Source: Dugong dugon
Lineage: Eukaryota > Chordata > Mammalia > Sirenia > Dugongidae
Reading direction: 5' to 3'
Assembly (NCBI GenBank): GCA_030035585.1
Contig: CM057469.1
Coordinates: 15,370,501-15,434,500, forward strand
DNA: 64,000 nt
Numbering within the stretch: position 1 is the stretch's first letter; each line of letters begins with the position of its first letter. Below the pieces are notes generated by a model. That model was not told the DNA's origin. It made no database searches and worked only from the letters and a program-made list of their open reading frames with translations. Positions 46,214 through 64,000 of this stretch are shown here, in pieces. The translations under genes were made by a program, and so were the position numbers.

Positions 46214-48377
46214 TGTCATGGATTGTGTCCCCCCAAAATATCTGTCAACTTGGCTAGGTCATGATTCCCAGTATTGTATGATTGTGTACCATTTTGTAAT
46301 CTAATGTGATTTCCTTACGTGTTGTAAACTCTATCACTATGATGTAATCAGATGGATTAGTGGCAGTTACACTGCTGAGGTCTGCAAGATAGTGTTATGG
46401 TTTGAATTATGTCCCCCAAAAAACGTGTGTATCGGTTTGGCTAGGCCATGATTCCTGGTACTGTGTGATTTTCCTGTATGTTGTAAACCTGCCTCTATGA
46501 TGTTAATGAGGGAGGATGGGTGGCAGTTGTGTTAGTAAGGCAGGACCTGATCTACAAGACTGGACTGTGTCCTGAGGCAATCTCTTGAGATAAAGAAGAC
46601 AGAAGTGAGCAGTGAGACAGGGGGACCTCATACCATCAAGAAAGCAGTGCTGGGAGCAGAGTGCGTCCTTTGGACCAGGGTCCCTGCGCCGCGAAGCTCC
46701 TAGTCCAGGGGAACACTGATGAGAAGGCTGAGAGAGAAAGCCTTTCCCTGGAGCTGGCGCCCTGAATTTGGACTCTTAGTCCACTTTACTGTAAGGAAAT
46801 AAACTTCTCCTTGTTAAAGCCATCCACTTGTGGCATTTCTGTTGTAGCAGCACTAGATGACTAAGACAGATAGTGTCTTAAGCCAATCTCTTTTGAGAGA
46901 TAAGAGAAGTGAGCAGAGACACATGGGGACCTCATACCACTTGCGGTATTTTTGTTATAGCAGCACTAAATGACTAAGACAGAATTTGGTACCAGGAGCG
47001 GGGTGCTGCTCTAACAGACACCTAAAATGTGGAAGCAGTTTTGAAACTGTGAATGGATAGAGGAGTGGCAGCAGCAGAGGACCAGCAGCAGCAGAAAACC
47101 TGCAGCAGCAGAACCAGGAGACCAGCGAGAGACAGCACTGGAGCCAACCCACAGAGTGAGAGAGCTGAGTGCCTGTGTGCAGGAGACTTCCTGGCTGGAA
47201 CGGGGTGCCTCTGGGCACTTATCGGAACGCTCGCCCTAGCAGGGCAGATGTGGGCATGAGGCCCAAGGGCTGAGAGGCCACAGGAAGCAGAAGCTGAAGA
47301 GACAAGGAACACAAGAAGCCAAGCTGCCTCACTCTCAAAAGGTATTGCCATGACCTCAGGGGTTTCAAACGGTGGAGCCATGGCCTCTGGTGTTTCTAAG
47401 GGTGGAGTTGTCACACCGATGGAGTAGGAGAATGGTGCGCCTAAAGCCAAGGGAGCAGAGTTGCTGTCCCAGTGGGCCTGGAAGGCGGAGCGGAAGCCCA
47501 GGGCCGAGGGGCTTCCACTCAGAATCTGGAGAGTGTGGCCAATACCTAGAGTCTGGAGGGCAGGGCTATTGCGTAAATTGTCTGAAGAGAAGATTATTTT
47601 CAAAGCCTTGCGGGCTAATGTAATGTGTTCTGCTGACTTGCTTGGTGCCTGTTATCCCTTCTTTTCCTCCAGTTTCTCTCATTTGTAGTTGAAATGTCTT
47701 GCTTGTGCCTGTTCTGCCATTGTACCTTTGGAAGCAGATAACTTGTATTCCAGATTTCACAGACGAAGAGGTATTTTTGGATTTTGAACTTGGAGTTTAT
47801 TTATGACTTTTGATATGATGTGATGGGGGCGAATATGTTTTGCATGTTGCAAGGACATGAATTTTTGGAGGCCAAAGGGTAGAATGTCATGGATTGAATT
47901 GTGTCCCCCCAAAATATCTGTCAACTTGGCTAGGTCATGATTCCCAGTATTGTAGGATTGTCTACCATTTTGTCATCTGATGTGATTTCCTTACATGTTG
48001 TAAACTCTATCACTATGATGTACTCAGATGGATTAGTGGCAGTTATACTGCTGAGGTCTACATGATTAGTGTCTTAAGCCCATCTCTTTTTGAGGTATAA
48101 ACGAGAGAAGCGAGCAGACACACATGGGGACCTCACACCACGAAGAAAGCAGTGCCAGGAGCAGTGTGTCCTTTGGACCCGAGCTTTCAGCACTGAGATG
48201 CTCCCAGAACAAGGCAGACTGTTGACAAGGACCTTCCTTCAGAGCCCACAGAGAAAGCCTTCCCCTGGAACTGATGTCCTGAGTTTGGACTTGGAACCTA
48301 CTAGACTGTAAGAAAATAAATTTGTAAAAGTCATCCACTTGTGGTATTTGTTGTAGCAGCACTAGATGACTGAGACA
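46214..48377 (+). mobile_element. ERVL-MaLR provirus with two LTRs
   Basis: The 5' LTR is 46214-46392 plus 46874-46981, the internal region 46982-47884, the 3' LTR 47885-48377. The flanking 5-mers are ctatc (46209-46213) and atatc (48378-48382). The internal region opens with aatttggtaccaggagcggg, as in MaLR elements. It has (cag)n-rich DNA at 47070-47125 and no gag, pol or env reading frame, which is normal for MaLR. The 5' LTR lacks about 200 bases present in the 3' LTR. Confidence 0.88.
46393..46868 (+). mobile_element. Second MaLR LTR nested in the 5' LTR of the provirus
   Basis: This 476-bp solo LTR starts TGTTATGGTTTGAATT and ends GACTAAGACA. A perfect 5-bp duplication, gatag, flanks it at 46388-46392 and 46869-46873. 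It belongs to the same family as its host LTR but is closer to the copy at 43004. Confidence 0.9.
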
Positions 48378-48614
48378 ATATCCTTTGTCCATTTTTTAAT
48401 TGGATTATTTGTCTTTTTGTTGTTGAGGTGTTGAAGTATTCTATAGATTTTAGAGATTTGGCCCTTGTCAGATATATCGTAGCCAAAATTTTTTTCCCAG
48501 TATGTATGCTCTCTTTTGGTGAAGTCTTTTGATGAGCCTTTTTAAATCTTTTTTTTTAAAACTCTGAATTTTGAGGCCATTATTAGGCTAAGGTTCTAGA
48601 AGTCAATTTAGGAC

Positions 48615-48905
48615 TGACCCCTTCGGAATGCCTTTGGAATCCTTTGCTGCCCTGGCAGTTCTCCTCCCCCCATCATCTATCTGGACTCTACAATTCCCTC
48701 TTCCCCTTCAGCTACAGTTTTTTGCCACTCTTGGGACTCCAAGGCCCCCCTGCCAATGCTGCTTCCTATTCAAGGCAATACTTCTAGAGATCATAAGCTC
48801 CATAAGGACAGGAACATTGCTTGTGTTGTTCACTGCAGTATTCCCAGCATCTAGGATTGTGCCTGGCACAGAGTTGGCCCTCAATAAATATTCACTTAAT
48901 TAGAG
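48615..48905 (+). repeat. L2 3' end
   Basis: The words ccataaggacaggaacattg, attgtgcctggcacagagtt and ctcaataaatattcactt match the L2 3' end. Confidence 0.6.
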
Positions 48906-50094
48906 AACTTCCTGAAGCCACTAGATAGGTAATCAGATACCTATCCAGGTGCTTAAGTACTAGATCCTACAGCTAGAAAGGCCTTGTGGCCTACCTCACG
49001 TGGATAACATTACTCCCATTTTACAGATGGACAGCTGAGTTGGTTCAGATAATCCAAGATTAGAACTATTTCACTGAAAATATTCTTTCCCTTAAAAACG
49101 TTTTTCAAAGCCAAGATATAGAAGCAATGGAAACATCTAGCATAGAAAGAGAGTATTATCCACGTTATTTAACATTTCTTGAAGACATGATGAATTTAAT
49201 TGACGTAAAAAAAAAACAGCCCTCCTGGATAAATTCAACAACAAATATTTTGGTTTCCCAAAAACAAAGCAAAACAAAACAAAGAAAGTCTTCTTGGCTC
49301 CATTATAGGATTCTCGGCTGGCAGCTCAGCCTAGGCTTTTTTGCATATGTGTTTTTTGGACAGGCTTGTAGATTGCATGTTTTCTGCACAGCAACCATGG
49401 ACACTTAACACTCATGAAATAATAATGAAATAGGAGGCCTGGATTTTTTGTTTCTCCTGGGTCTGTTCCTCACTTAAGTGACCTTGGACAAATCTATTTC
49501 CTCCCTCATATCTGATTTCCCTATATCTGTTTCAGGATAATGTTTACGGCTGAAATGCTTTGCGAGATCTTCAGATCACAAATAGTAGTTAGGGCGCCTC
49601 ATCTATGAAGTTTATTTCCTTCACTATCTTACCCGATGTCTGCATGGCCCTTCTGTTGAAAATCTTCATACACAGTTGTGGAGCGTTATCAATGCCATCT
49701 GGGTGGGGATGGTTCAGATATTCTAAGGCCAAACAACTGGCAACTACTGTGCACAACATGAACCAGGAAGAGCGTTTCCTATGCCACAGAAACTGAAAAA
49801 CGGGTAAATGTAATAAGCCTCAAACCACGTTTTCCTCATTTCTGCCGTTTTCTGCCTCATCTAAACTATGCAGAAGCTGACAACATTTGAGTACCCTTGT
49901 ATTTGGCAATCCTTTTCCAATGCCTTTCCAAAGCAATCCTACCGAACCCTACCTACTGAGACGGTTAAAAGACCCACAATGGCTGGCAGAAGCTGCCAGG
50001 TCTGGTAATCAGGCCCGGGTGCAGTTAACTGTGTATTCCATACACTGTTTCAGAGGCTTACAAAATACAGCCATCTTGCATGAGGCACCTAAGC
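48906..50094. other. Upstream flank of H3-3A, no gene recognised
   Basis: Scraps of MIR are visible at about 48990-49060 (antisense; cccattttacagatggac) and 49430-49550 (sense; aagtgaccttggacaaatct). The rest is single-copy-looking DNA leading into the CpG island. No divergent gene could be recognised. Confidence 0.4.
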
Positions 50095-51440
50095 CCCGGA
50101 AGAAGGTGTGCCCTGTGCCCTCGGCCCTGGAGACCTCCACCTGCGCGAGGTCCGCGGTGGCCAAGACACACCGCAAACCGGCGCACCGCCTCGGCCGGGC
50201 CACCGTCTAAGTGGATAAAGTTGCCTGCCGGCCGCAAGCCCGACCCGCAGGCCCGGGCCGAGCAAACGCACCCAAGACCCGGTTGCAGTTCACCCGGAGT
50301 GAAAGCGGGAAGAAGGCCGTTTGTCCGTCCTGACAGCTGCTCGAGTAGTCCCATCCGAAAGTGGGCGAGGGACCACGAAGCTTCTATTTCCAGGCTTCCC
50401 GTTGGGTAGTGTTTTCGATGGGGCGCGGCGACCTAGCCGGCCGCTACCTCCTCCCCGCCCCCACGCCGCCCGGGGCCCTCGCGGGCGCGCGCCGGGGCTC
50501 GCGCGCGCCCTTCTCTCCCCGCGCGGCCCGAGACGCCCGCAGGCCGGGCGTTCACTCACCGCGTCTCCTCCCGCCCTCCCTTCCCCTTCTCACTTCCTCC
50601 TTGGCGCCCCAAACCCGGGCTTCAAGGGTTCAACGACGTGTGCGAACGGAGCGGGGAGGGAGTGCGGGGCTGGGGAGCGGAGGTTCAAGTAGGGGCGGGC
50701 GGCCGTCTCGGCGGAGAGCCGGCGGCCCCTGAGCATGTCTTTTGTGTTTGTACACACACGGCGCGAGGCGGCCGGGAGGAGGGAGCGGGCGGCGCGCGGG
50801 GGAGGGGCGAGCACGCGCGAGCGAACGGGCGCGCGGGGGGAGGGGCGGGGGCGGGACGTGAGCGGGGGAGGGGGCGGGGCCGAGCCTTCCCTCCATTGTG
50901 TGTGATTGGCTGGCGCGCGGCGCGGGGGCGGGGCGGCGTCTGTTGGGGGATAGCCTCGGTGTCAGCCATCTTTCAATTGTGTTCGCAGCCGCTGCCGCGC
51001 CGCCGTCGCTCTCTAACGCCAGCGCCGCCTCTAGCTCGCCGAGCTCCAGCCGAAGGAGAAGGGGGGTAAGTTTCCCCGTCTGCCCACTTTCCCGGAACCG
51101 AGCCCCGCTTGCCGTCAGCCTCAAGCCGAGCCGTGATTGCGCGAGGAGGGTACCCATAGCCCCTCCGGCTTAGCCCACAAACTTTTTGGCCCAGAAATGG
51201 AGGTGAAGAGCGAGTTTTCCTCTCTCCTCAGGCGGCGGCAGGTCCCCCGTCTCTCGCCGCCTCAGCCCAACAGCAGCAACCGCCGCGACGCCGAGCCTGC
51301 TCTTCCTCATCCCCGCGCCCCTAGCTCCCCTTTCTTCGGTGAAATCCTGCCCGCCGCCCCTTCCCCGCACACCAAACCTTTACCACGACCCGTGCGGGCC
51401 TCTTAACTACCGCCCCCGGGTCCCGGCCCCCAGTTTTCGG
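50095..51440 (+). promoter_or_regulatory. H3-3A: CpG-island promoter of H3-3A
   Basis: CpG density rises sharply at about 50095 and falls after 51440. Near the start site lie several GC boxes (ggggcggg-type at 50840-50880 and 50926-50934), an inverted CCAAT box (gattggct, 50903-50910) and a YY1-like motif (gccatctt, 50965-50972). There is no TATA box. This fits a broadly expressed housekeeping promoter. The start site itself cannot be fixed from sequence. Confidence 0.85.
50965..51065 (+). other. H3-3A: H3-3A exon 1 (non-coding, 5' UTR)
   Basis: The exon holds the purine-rich end ccgaaggagaagggg and stops at a strong splice donor, ggggg|gtaagt, with intron 1 starting at 51066. There is no ATG start for the histone here. 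The left edge is an estimate based on the YY1-like motif and on similarity to the known H3F3A 5' UTR. Confidence 0.8.
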
Positions 51441-52577
51441 GCGGGAAAGGGGTAGAAATCACCGCGGCTTCCCACCCTGGAGTAACTCGCTTTTTGCTGC
51501 TTCCCCACAGTTGTTGCTAAGCTTCACCATCTTGTCTCTCTTCTCTGGTCACCGATCATATTTTCTCCCCCGTTTCTCTCTTTCCCATTTCAGACGAGGA
51601 GGAAAATTTTTAAAAGAGAGAATTTTTTTTCCTTTTTTGGAGAAGCGGAAACTTGATGCATTTGAAATGCAAAAAACTTTTGCATTTTGGAGGGCGGCAC
51701 GTGGCAGGGGATCAGGGTATTTTCGAACGATTTGGTGTTTTGTCTCTTTGGAAGGGAATCGGATACGTTTTGCGATTGTTTCCATTTTGTTCTGGTCGGG
51801 GAACCGAGTTTGTGCCTGCGCGAGACGCTGGGAGCAAGGCGGGCAGGCTGGGGGACCCTGTGCCGAGGGGCCCCGAGGAGGCAAAACCAAAAGTTTATGT
51901 ATGTGGTGCTTGGGGTAGACCAGTCGGCCGAGCTCGTGCGTTAATTAAAGCCTGGGTGCGGGGCACTTTTTTTTCCCCTCATGCGAAGCTTGTTAGGACT
52001 GGACGGAAGATAGTGTTTTGTAGAATGCTCGCTGGTGGTAGCTGCTGTTCCTCTGTTTTTCGAGCCGCTTTTTTGTCGACATAACTGTAAAGATGCAAAA
52101 CCATGAATGTTTTCAGATATTTACAGCAATCCATCAACTGCCAGGGGAGGGGGGAGGGGGGGGGCTCAAGCCCTTTTGCTGTAATTTGAGTCGACCTTTC
52201 TGTGGTTTGTGGCTTAGTTCTTTTGACTTGTCGGTGAATCAAATGTTTACAGACATTTCTAATTTCTACTTTAATTAAAGAAATTGGAGCAAAGGCTGCT
52301 AGGGGTTTTTTTGTTTTGCCGTTTGTTACTCAGAATTGGTATTTTGAGAGATGATTGGTATTAATGCTGACAGTTTTTTTTTTTTAAGAAGTGATATTTG
52401 CGTGGTAGAAGTAATCTGTACCCTTTCAAATTACATAACGTTACGGACATTTTTTTTTTTTTTTTTAATACCGTGATTTCCAGATTTGGGGGAGGGATAC
52501 AGGAAAACAATGCTTGGTAGTTGCATGTAGTGATTTTTTTTTTTTTTTTTTTTTTTTGTGGGGGGTGATGCTGGTAG
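51066..52577 (+). other. H3-3A: H3-3A intron 1
   Basis: A 1.5-kb intron without any interspersed repeat that I can recognise. Its left part is still in the CpG island. It contains long T runs (52449-52466, 52531-52556) and a G-rich stretch at 52145-52167. The acceptor is gctggtag|gtaagtg. Confidence 0.8.
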
Positions 52578-60616
<8,039 letters not shown>

Positions 60617-61140
60617 GAATCCACTATGATGGGAAACATTTCATTCTTTTAAAAAAAAAAAAATTCTCTTCTTCCTGTTATTGGTAGTTCTGAACGTTAG
60701 ATATTTTTTTTCCATGGGGTCAAAAGGTACCTAAGTATATGATTACGAATGGAAAAATAGGGGACAGAAATCAGGTATTGGCAGTTTTTCCATTTTCATT
60801 TGTGTGTGAATTTTTAATATAAATGCGGGGACACAAAGCATTAATGCAAGTCAAAACGTTTCAGTGAACAAGTTTCAGCAGTTCAACTTTATAACAATTA
60901 TAAATAAACCTGTTAAATTTTTCTGGACAATGCCAGCATTTGGATTTTTTTAAACCAAGTAAATTTCTTATTGACGGCAACTAAATGGTGTTTGTAGCAT
61001 TTTTATCAGACGGTAGATTCCATCCATCCACTCTGCTTTTCTAACTGAGTTGTCCTACATGCAAGTACATGTTTTTAATGTTGTCTGTCTTCTGTGCTGT
61101 TCCTGTAAGTTTGCTATTAAAATACATTAAACTATACCTG
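60617..61140 (+). other. H3-3A: H3-3A 3' UTR and polyadenylation signals
   Basis: It has A-run and T-run segments just after the stop. AATAAA at 60903-60908 would allow a short form. ATTAAA at 61116-61121 and 61126-61131, followed by T/G-rich ttttgggtctttatt, fits the main end at about 61140. Both ends resemble those of the known H3F3A message. Confidence 0.85.
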
Positions 61141-61149
61141 TTTTGGGTC

Positions 61150-62314
61150 TTTATTACCATCCTTATCCTATAGTTAATTCACTTGAGATTTTTATATTCA
61201 GATAAGTTTGGTGTGGGAAGGAAACTGGAGCTACTGGCTTTCCTTCTAATTTTTTTTTAGCTTTGCAGATAGGAAATCTCTTTGCCAAGACCAGATCTTC
61301 ATTCTGGATATGTTGTATTCTAAATAAATCCCAGACCTAACTGATCAACAAGATAACCTGGAAATACTGAGTAAAATCTGAAAGTACATTTATAAGCATG
61401 TACTACACTATAATAGTAACAAAAATGAAAATATACAAGTCCTCAACTTAAAAATTAGTGCATTGGAGATGTGGCTATGTTAAGATGTATAGCGCCTGGC
61501 AAGCTCCCGAAAAACAGCCATTGAAAACCCTGTGGAATGCAGTCCTACTCTTGATACTTGGGGTCACCATAAATCAGAATCAAGTTGATTCACATTGGAA
61601 TGATTAGTGTGAAATGAGGATAATAAACTTTAAGACCTATAACATCTCCAATGTATTGACATTATGTGTAACACTGGAGTGTTTGCAGCTTTGCTCTGGA
61701 AGTGGTATGAATTAATGGCCTAAGAACAGACTCAGTAGATACAACATTTGGCTTAGATTCTTAATTGGACATTAGCTCTTTTTTAGCAATAATTCCATCT
61801 TTTTATCATAGGTGATCCTTGATATGTGCTGCTGCTGGTGTTAGGATTAATAGGCAAAGCAGCTATTTTAATCATTGGTATTAATATGAGCTACTAAAAG
61901 CTAACAGTAGTTGCTAAGTGTCACCTGTTCAGTTGGGTTTCTAGAGTACAAAGAAATGGTAGACCTATTAATGAAAACACCTTAGTAGGGAAAGCGGGCA
62001 TCTGATGAGAAGAATCTGCTGGAGTCTGAAGTGGACCAATTTACAAGTAGCATCCTGTGAGTTCTTTTAAATTTTGCTGTATAAATAGTGAACTAAAATT
62101 GTATTTCTTACCCCTTGAAGTGATTTCTTACTAGTTTGTTTATTAAGCAAGTTTTGAGTATTGATGGGTTCACACAGTACAGGTACTAATGTAGTTAAAA
62201 TAGAGTTGGTGCTTGATGTATGTACACAGATGTCTGGCAAATCTGTTGAGCTTGTCAGCAATGCTGTGGTCTGTCAACGTTTGACATGTATAGAGCCATG
62301 AGGTAGCTTGCTTG
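61150..62314 (+). other. Downstream flank with an AfroSINE tail fragment
   Basis: At 61493-61590 the words gccattgaaaaccctgtgg and ggggtcaccataaatcag are a diverged AfroSINE body and tail on the + strand. The rest is unassigned, with no gene seen. Confidence 0.5.
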
Positions 62315-62502
62315 TTCCTGGATGGTGCAAACGGTTAAGCACTTGACTACTAACCGAAAGGTTGGTAGTTTGAATCCACCCAGCAGTGCCTTGGAAGAAA
62401 GGCCTGGCAATCTACTTGAGAAAAATCAATCGTTGAAAACCCTATGGAACACAATTCTACTTAAGAGGTTACCATGAGTTGGAATTACTCTACAGCAACT
62501 GG
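62315..62502 (+). mobile_element. AfroSINE copy, long-body variant
   Basis: Head ttcctggatggtgcaaacgg, middle gaagaaaggcctggcaatct, tail accatgagttggaattactc. Confidence 0.82.
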
Positions 62503-62687
62503 TAAGATTACAGAAAAGGTTCCTAAAGTCTAAATAAACTTTGTACAGATGAAACTAAAATTTCTATTGTAAAATTTTAAGTAAAACCTTAAATTTGGGG
62601 ACTACTATAAACTTCGGAAAATAAGGAATTTGAGGACATATTAAAGCCAGTTTTGGGGTAAATTTTCCCTTGGCCATTACAGTTAGG

Positions 62688-62845
62688 AGCCCTGATGGCA
62701 CAGTGGTTAAGCGTTTGGCTGCTAACCAAAAGGTCAGCAGTTCAAATCCACCGGATGCTCCTTGGAAACCCTAAGGAGCAGTTCTACTCTGTCCTGTAGG
62801 ATCGCTATGAGTCAGAATCGACGGCAACGGGTTTGGGTTTGGTTT
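62688..62845 (+). mobile_element. AfroSINE copy with 12-bp target duplication
   Basis: The element runs from agccctgatggcacagtggt to cggcaacgggtttgggtttg. The word attacagttagg flanks it at 62676-62687 and 62846-62857, so its first two G may belong to either. Confidence 0.9.
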
Positions 62846-62989
62846 ATTACAGTTAGGTAAGTGAATTCTTGAGCAATATCCAAGCTCTTTAGCTGATCTT
62901 GACAGCCTAGAATCTGAGGAAACGTTCAGATTTGTAAACATTTTGAGGGCCGGCTAGATGCTGGGTACAGAAAGGCAAGATCCCTCAAT

Positions 62990-63140
62990 TGCTGGAGGAA
63001 TTTCATTCTGAACAACCCTATGAAGTATGAGTACCATTATATACCATTTTCCAGGTGAAGAAACACCCAACATCACACAATAAATTGAGAAGATGGAATG
63101 TCTCTCCAGATAGATTAAATTCGGGGTCTTGTCTTTAATT
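62990..63140 (-). repeat. MIR (antisense), diverged
   Basis: The words aacaaccctatgaagtatga, ccattttccaggtgaagaaa and acatcacacaat are the reversed MIR core. Confidence 0.6.
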
Positions 63141-63154
63141 ACCATGCTCTGAGT

Positions 63155-63990
63155 GGATCAGCAAGCCATACAGACGTAAGAGAAGAGTATTCCAGGCAGA
63201 GGGAACAACATATGCAGAGGCCCTATTAAGGAAGCAAGCCTGGTGTGTTCCAGGAACAAGAGGGAGGCCAACAAGGCAGAGCAGAGCAGAGAAATAGGGA
63301 AATCAGAGATGTGGTGGGAATGGATCATGTAGGGCTTTGTAGGTCCCAGTAAGGACATAGAGTGAGATGGGAAGCCTTCAGAGAGTTTTGAACAGAAGGA
63401 TAAAATGATCTGACTGATGTTTTAACAAAGTCACTTCAGCTGCTGGGTGGAGAATAGACATAGGTGAAGAAGAGCAGAGCAGGAAACCAGTTAGGAAGCT
63501 ATTGCACAGTAACCTAAATGTGACATGATATAGTGGCTTGGACTTGGCTAGTGGCAGTGGAGGTGGTGAAAAGTGGCATTCTGCATTGTTTTAAAAGGTA
63601 GGGTGGCTAGGATTTGCTGATGGATATGGCTATGAGAAGAGGGGTTCATGGTGCCAAAGTTTTTGGCCCGAGCAAAAGCAAGAATGGAGTTACTATTGCT
63701 TGAGATAGGAGACTGTGAGGGGAGCATGTTTGCGGGGAAATATAAGGAGCTCAGTTTTGAACATGTTAAGATTGAGATGCCTGTCAGAGTTCCTACTGGA
63801 GATTTCAAGTAGACTGTTGGATATGAGCCTGGAGTTTAGGGGAGAGGTTTGGACTGGAGGTATAAATTTAGAAGTCATCTGGAAATACATGGTCTTAAAA
63901 CCATGAACTGGATGAGATCACCAAGAGAATAGAGGTAAACGGAACTTAAAGAACCCCAAGGACTGAGGTTCTCCAACATTTAGAGTTTAG
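63155..63990 (+). repeat. Best copy of the ancient unnamed repeat
   Basis: The sequence aagagtattccaggcagagg, gcctggtgtgttccaggaac, atcatgtagggctttgtagg, ggaaaccagttaggaagcta, gtggaggtggtgaaaagtgg and gaggatttgctgatgg-like words follow a fixed order known from many mammalian loci. It is probably an old LTR-class or LINE-class repeat. Partial copies lie at 720, 3640, 12800, 40870 and 43500. It is non-coding. Confidence 0.5.
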
Positions 63991-64000
63991 GGAGTGGTGT

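Larger units (their letters stand above)
44683..48533 (-). mobile_element. Antisense 5'-truncated L1 split by a MaLR provirus
   Basis: The left edge is the reversed A tail (T run 44683-44699), followed by 3' UTR and the C-terminal part of ORF2 (reversed peptide MFIATLLTIAKRWKEPKCPS at about 45800-45862). It stops at 46213 and resumes at 48378 with cctttgtccattttttaatt, ending near cttttgatgagc (48533). The two halves join perfectly in the L1 order when the provirus is taken out. Confidence 0.88.

Noticed and set aside
47022-47603. Open frames of up to 193 codons inside the MaLR provirus
   Set aside because: They match no gag, pol or env and lie in the non-coding internal region typical of MaLR, with (cag)n-rich composition.
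50029-51406. Many overlapping open frames of 60-175 codons in the CpG island
   Set aside because: GC-rich DNA lacks stop codons by composition. The frames are low-complexity Pro/Arg/Gly/Ala, lie on both strands and have no recognisable domain.

Overview
This is a piece of eukaryotic (mammalian) nuclear DNA. The interspersed repeats point to an afrothere, most likely an elephant or a close paenungulate relative. About twenty copies of a tRNA-headed SINE of the AfroSINE type are present, together with a BovB-like RTE retrotransposon, lineage-specific L1 copies and a young-looking family of MaLR LTRs. Older mammalian repeats (MIR, L2, MER5-like, old L1) are scattered between them. The species is inferred from repeat content only. 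There are no bacterial genes, no CRISPR array and no tRNA or rRNA gene I would call functional.

The only host gene I can support is H3-3A (H3F3A), encoding the replacement histone H3.3, on the + strand from about 50.96 to 61.14 kb. It has a CpG-island promoter (about 50.1-51.4 kb), a non-coding first exon ending at 51065, three coding exons (52601-52728, 53977-54130, 60488-60616) that together give an intact 136-residue protein, and a 3' UTR with polyadenylation signals at 60903 and 61116-61131. Intron 3 (6.4 kb) carries an antisense MaLR provirus that landed inside an older MIR.

The left 50 kb is intergenic and is a palimpsest of retrotransposons. Region by region: 1-5 kb, old repeats, a MaLR solo LTR and AfroSINEs; 5.0-8.8 kb, a 5'-truncated L1 inside an AfroSINE that itself sits beside another AfroSINE at the same target; 9-12.2 kb, old L1 pieces on both strands with nested insertions; 13.8-25.3 kb, a nearly complete RTE element split by a full-length L1 (15.1-23.0 kb) and by a short L1 (24.0-24.4 kb); 25.8-31.1 kb, three SINEs with a tRNA-Gly-like head; 31.7-34.7 kb, an internally deleted RTE, an RTE tail, an AfroSINE cluster and a broken L2; 36-48.5 kb, solo LTRs, a truncated L1, and an antisense L1 split by a MaLR provirus that carries a second LTR within its own LTR.

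The parts relate as follows. The L1 and RTE copies once encoded the reverse transcriptases; all copies here are broken. The AfroSINEs and Gly-SINEs end in the RTE 3' tail and so were presumably copied by RTE machinery. Perfect or one-mismatch target-site duplications let most insertions be ordered in time.
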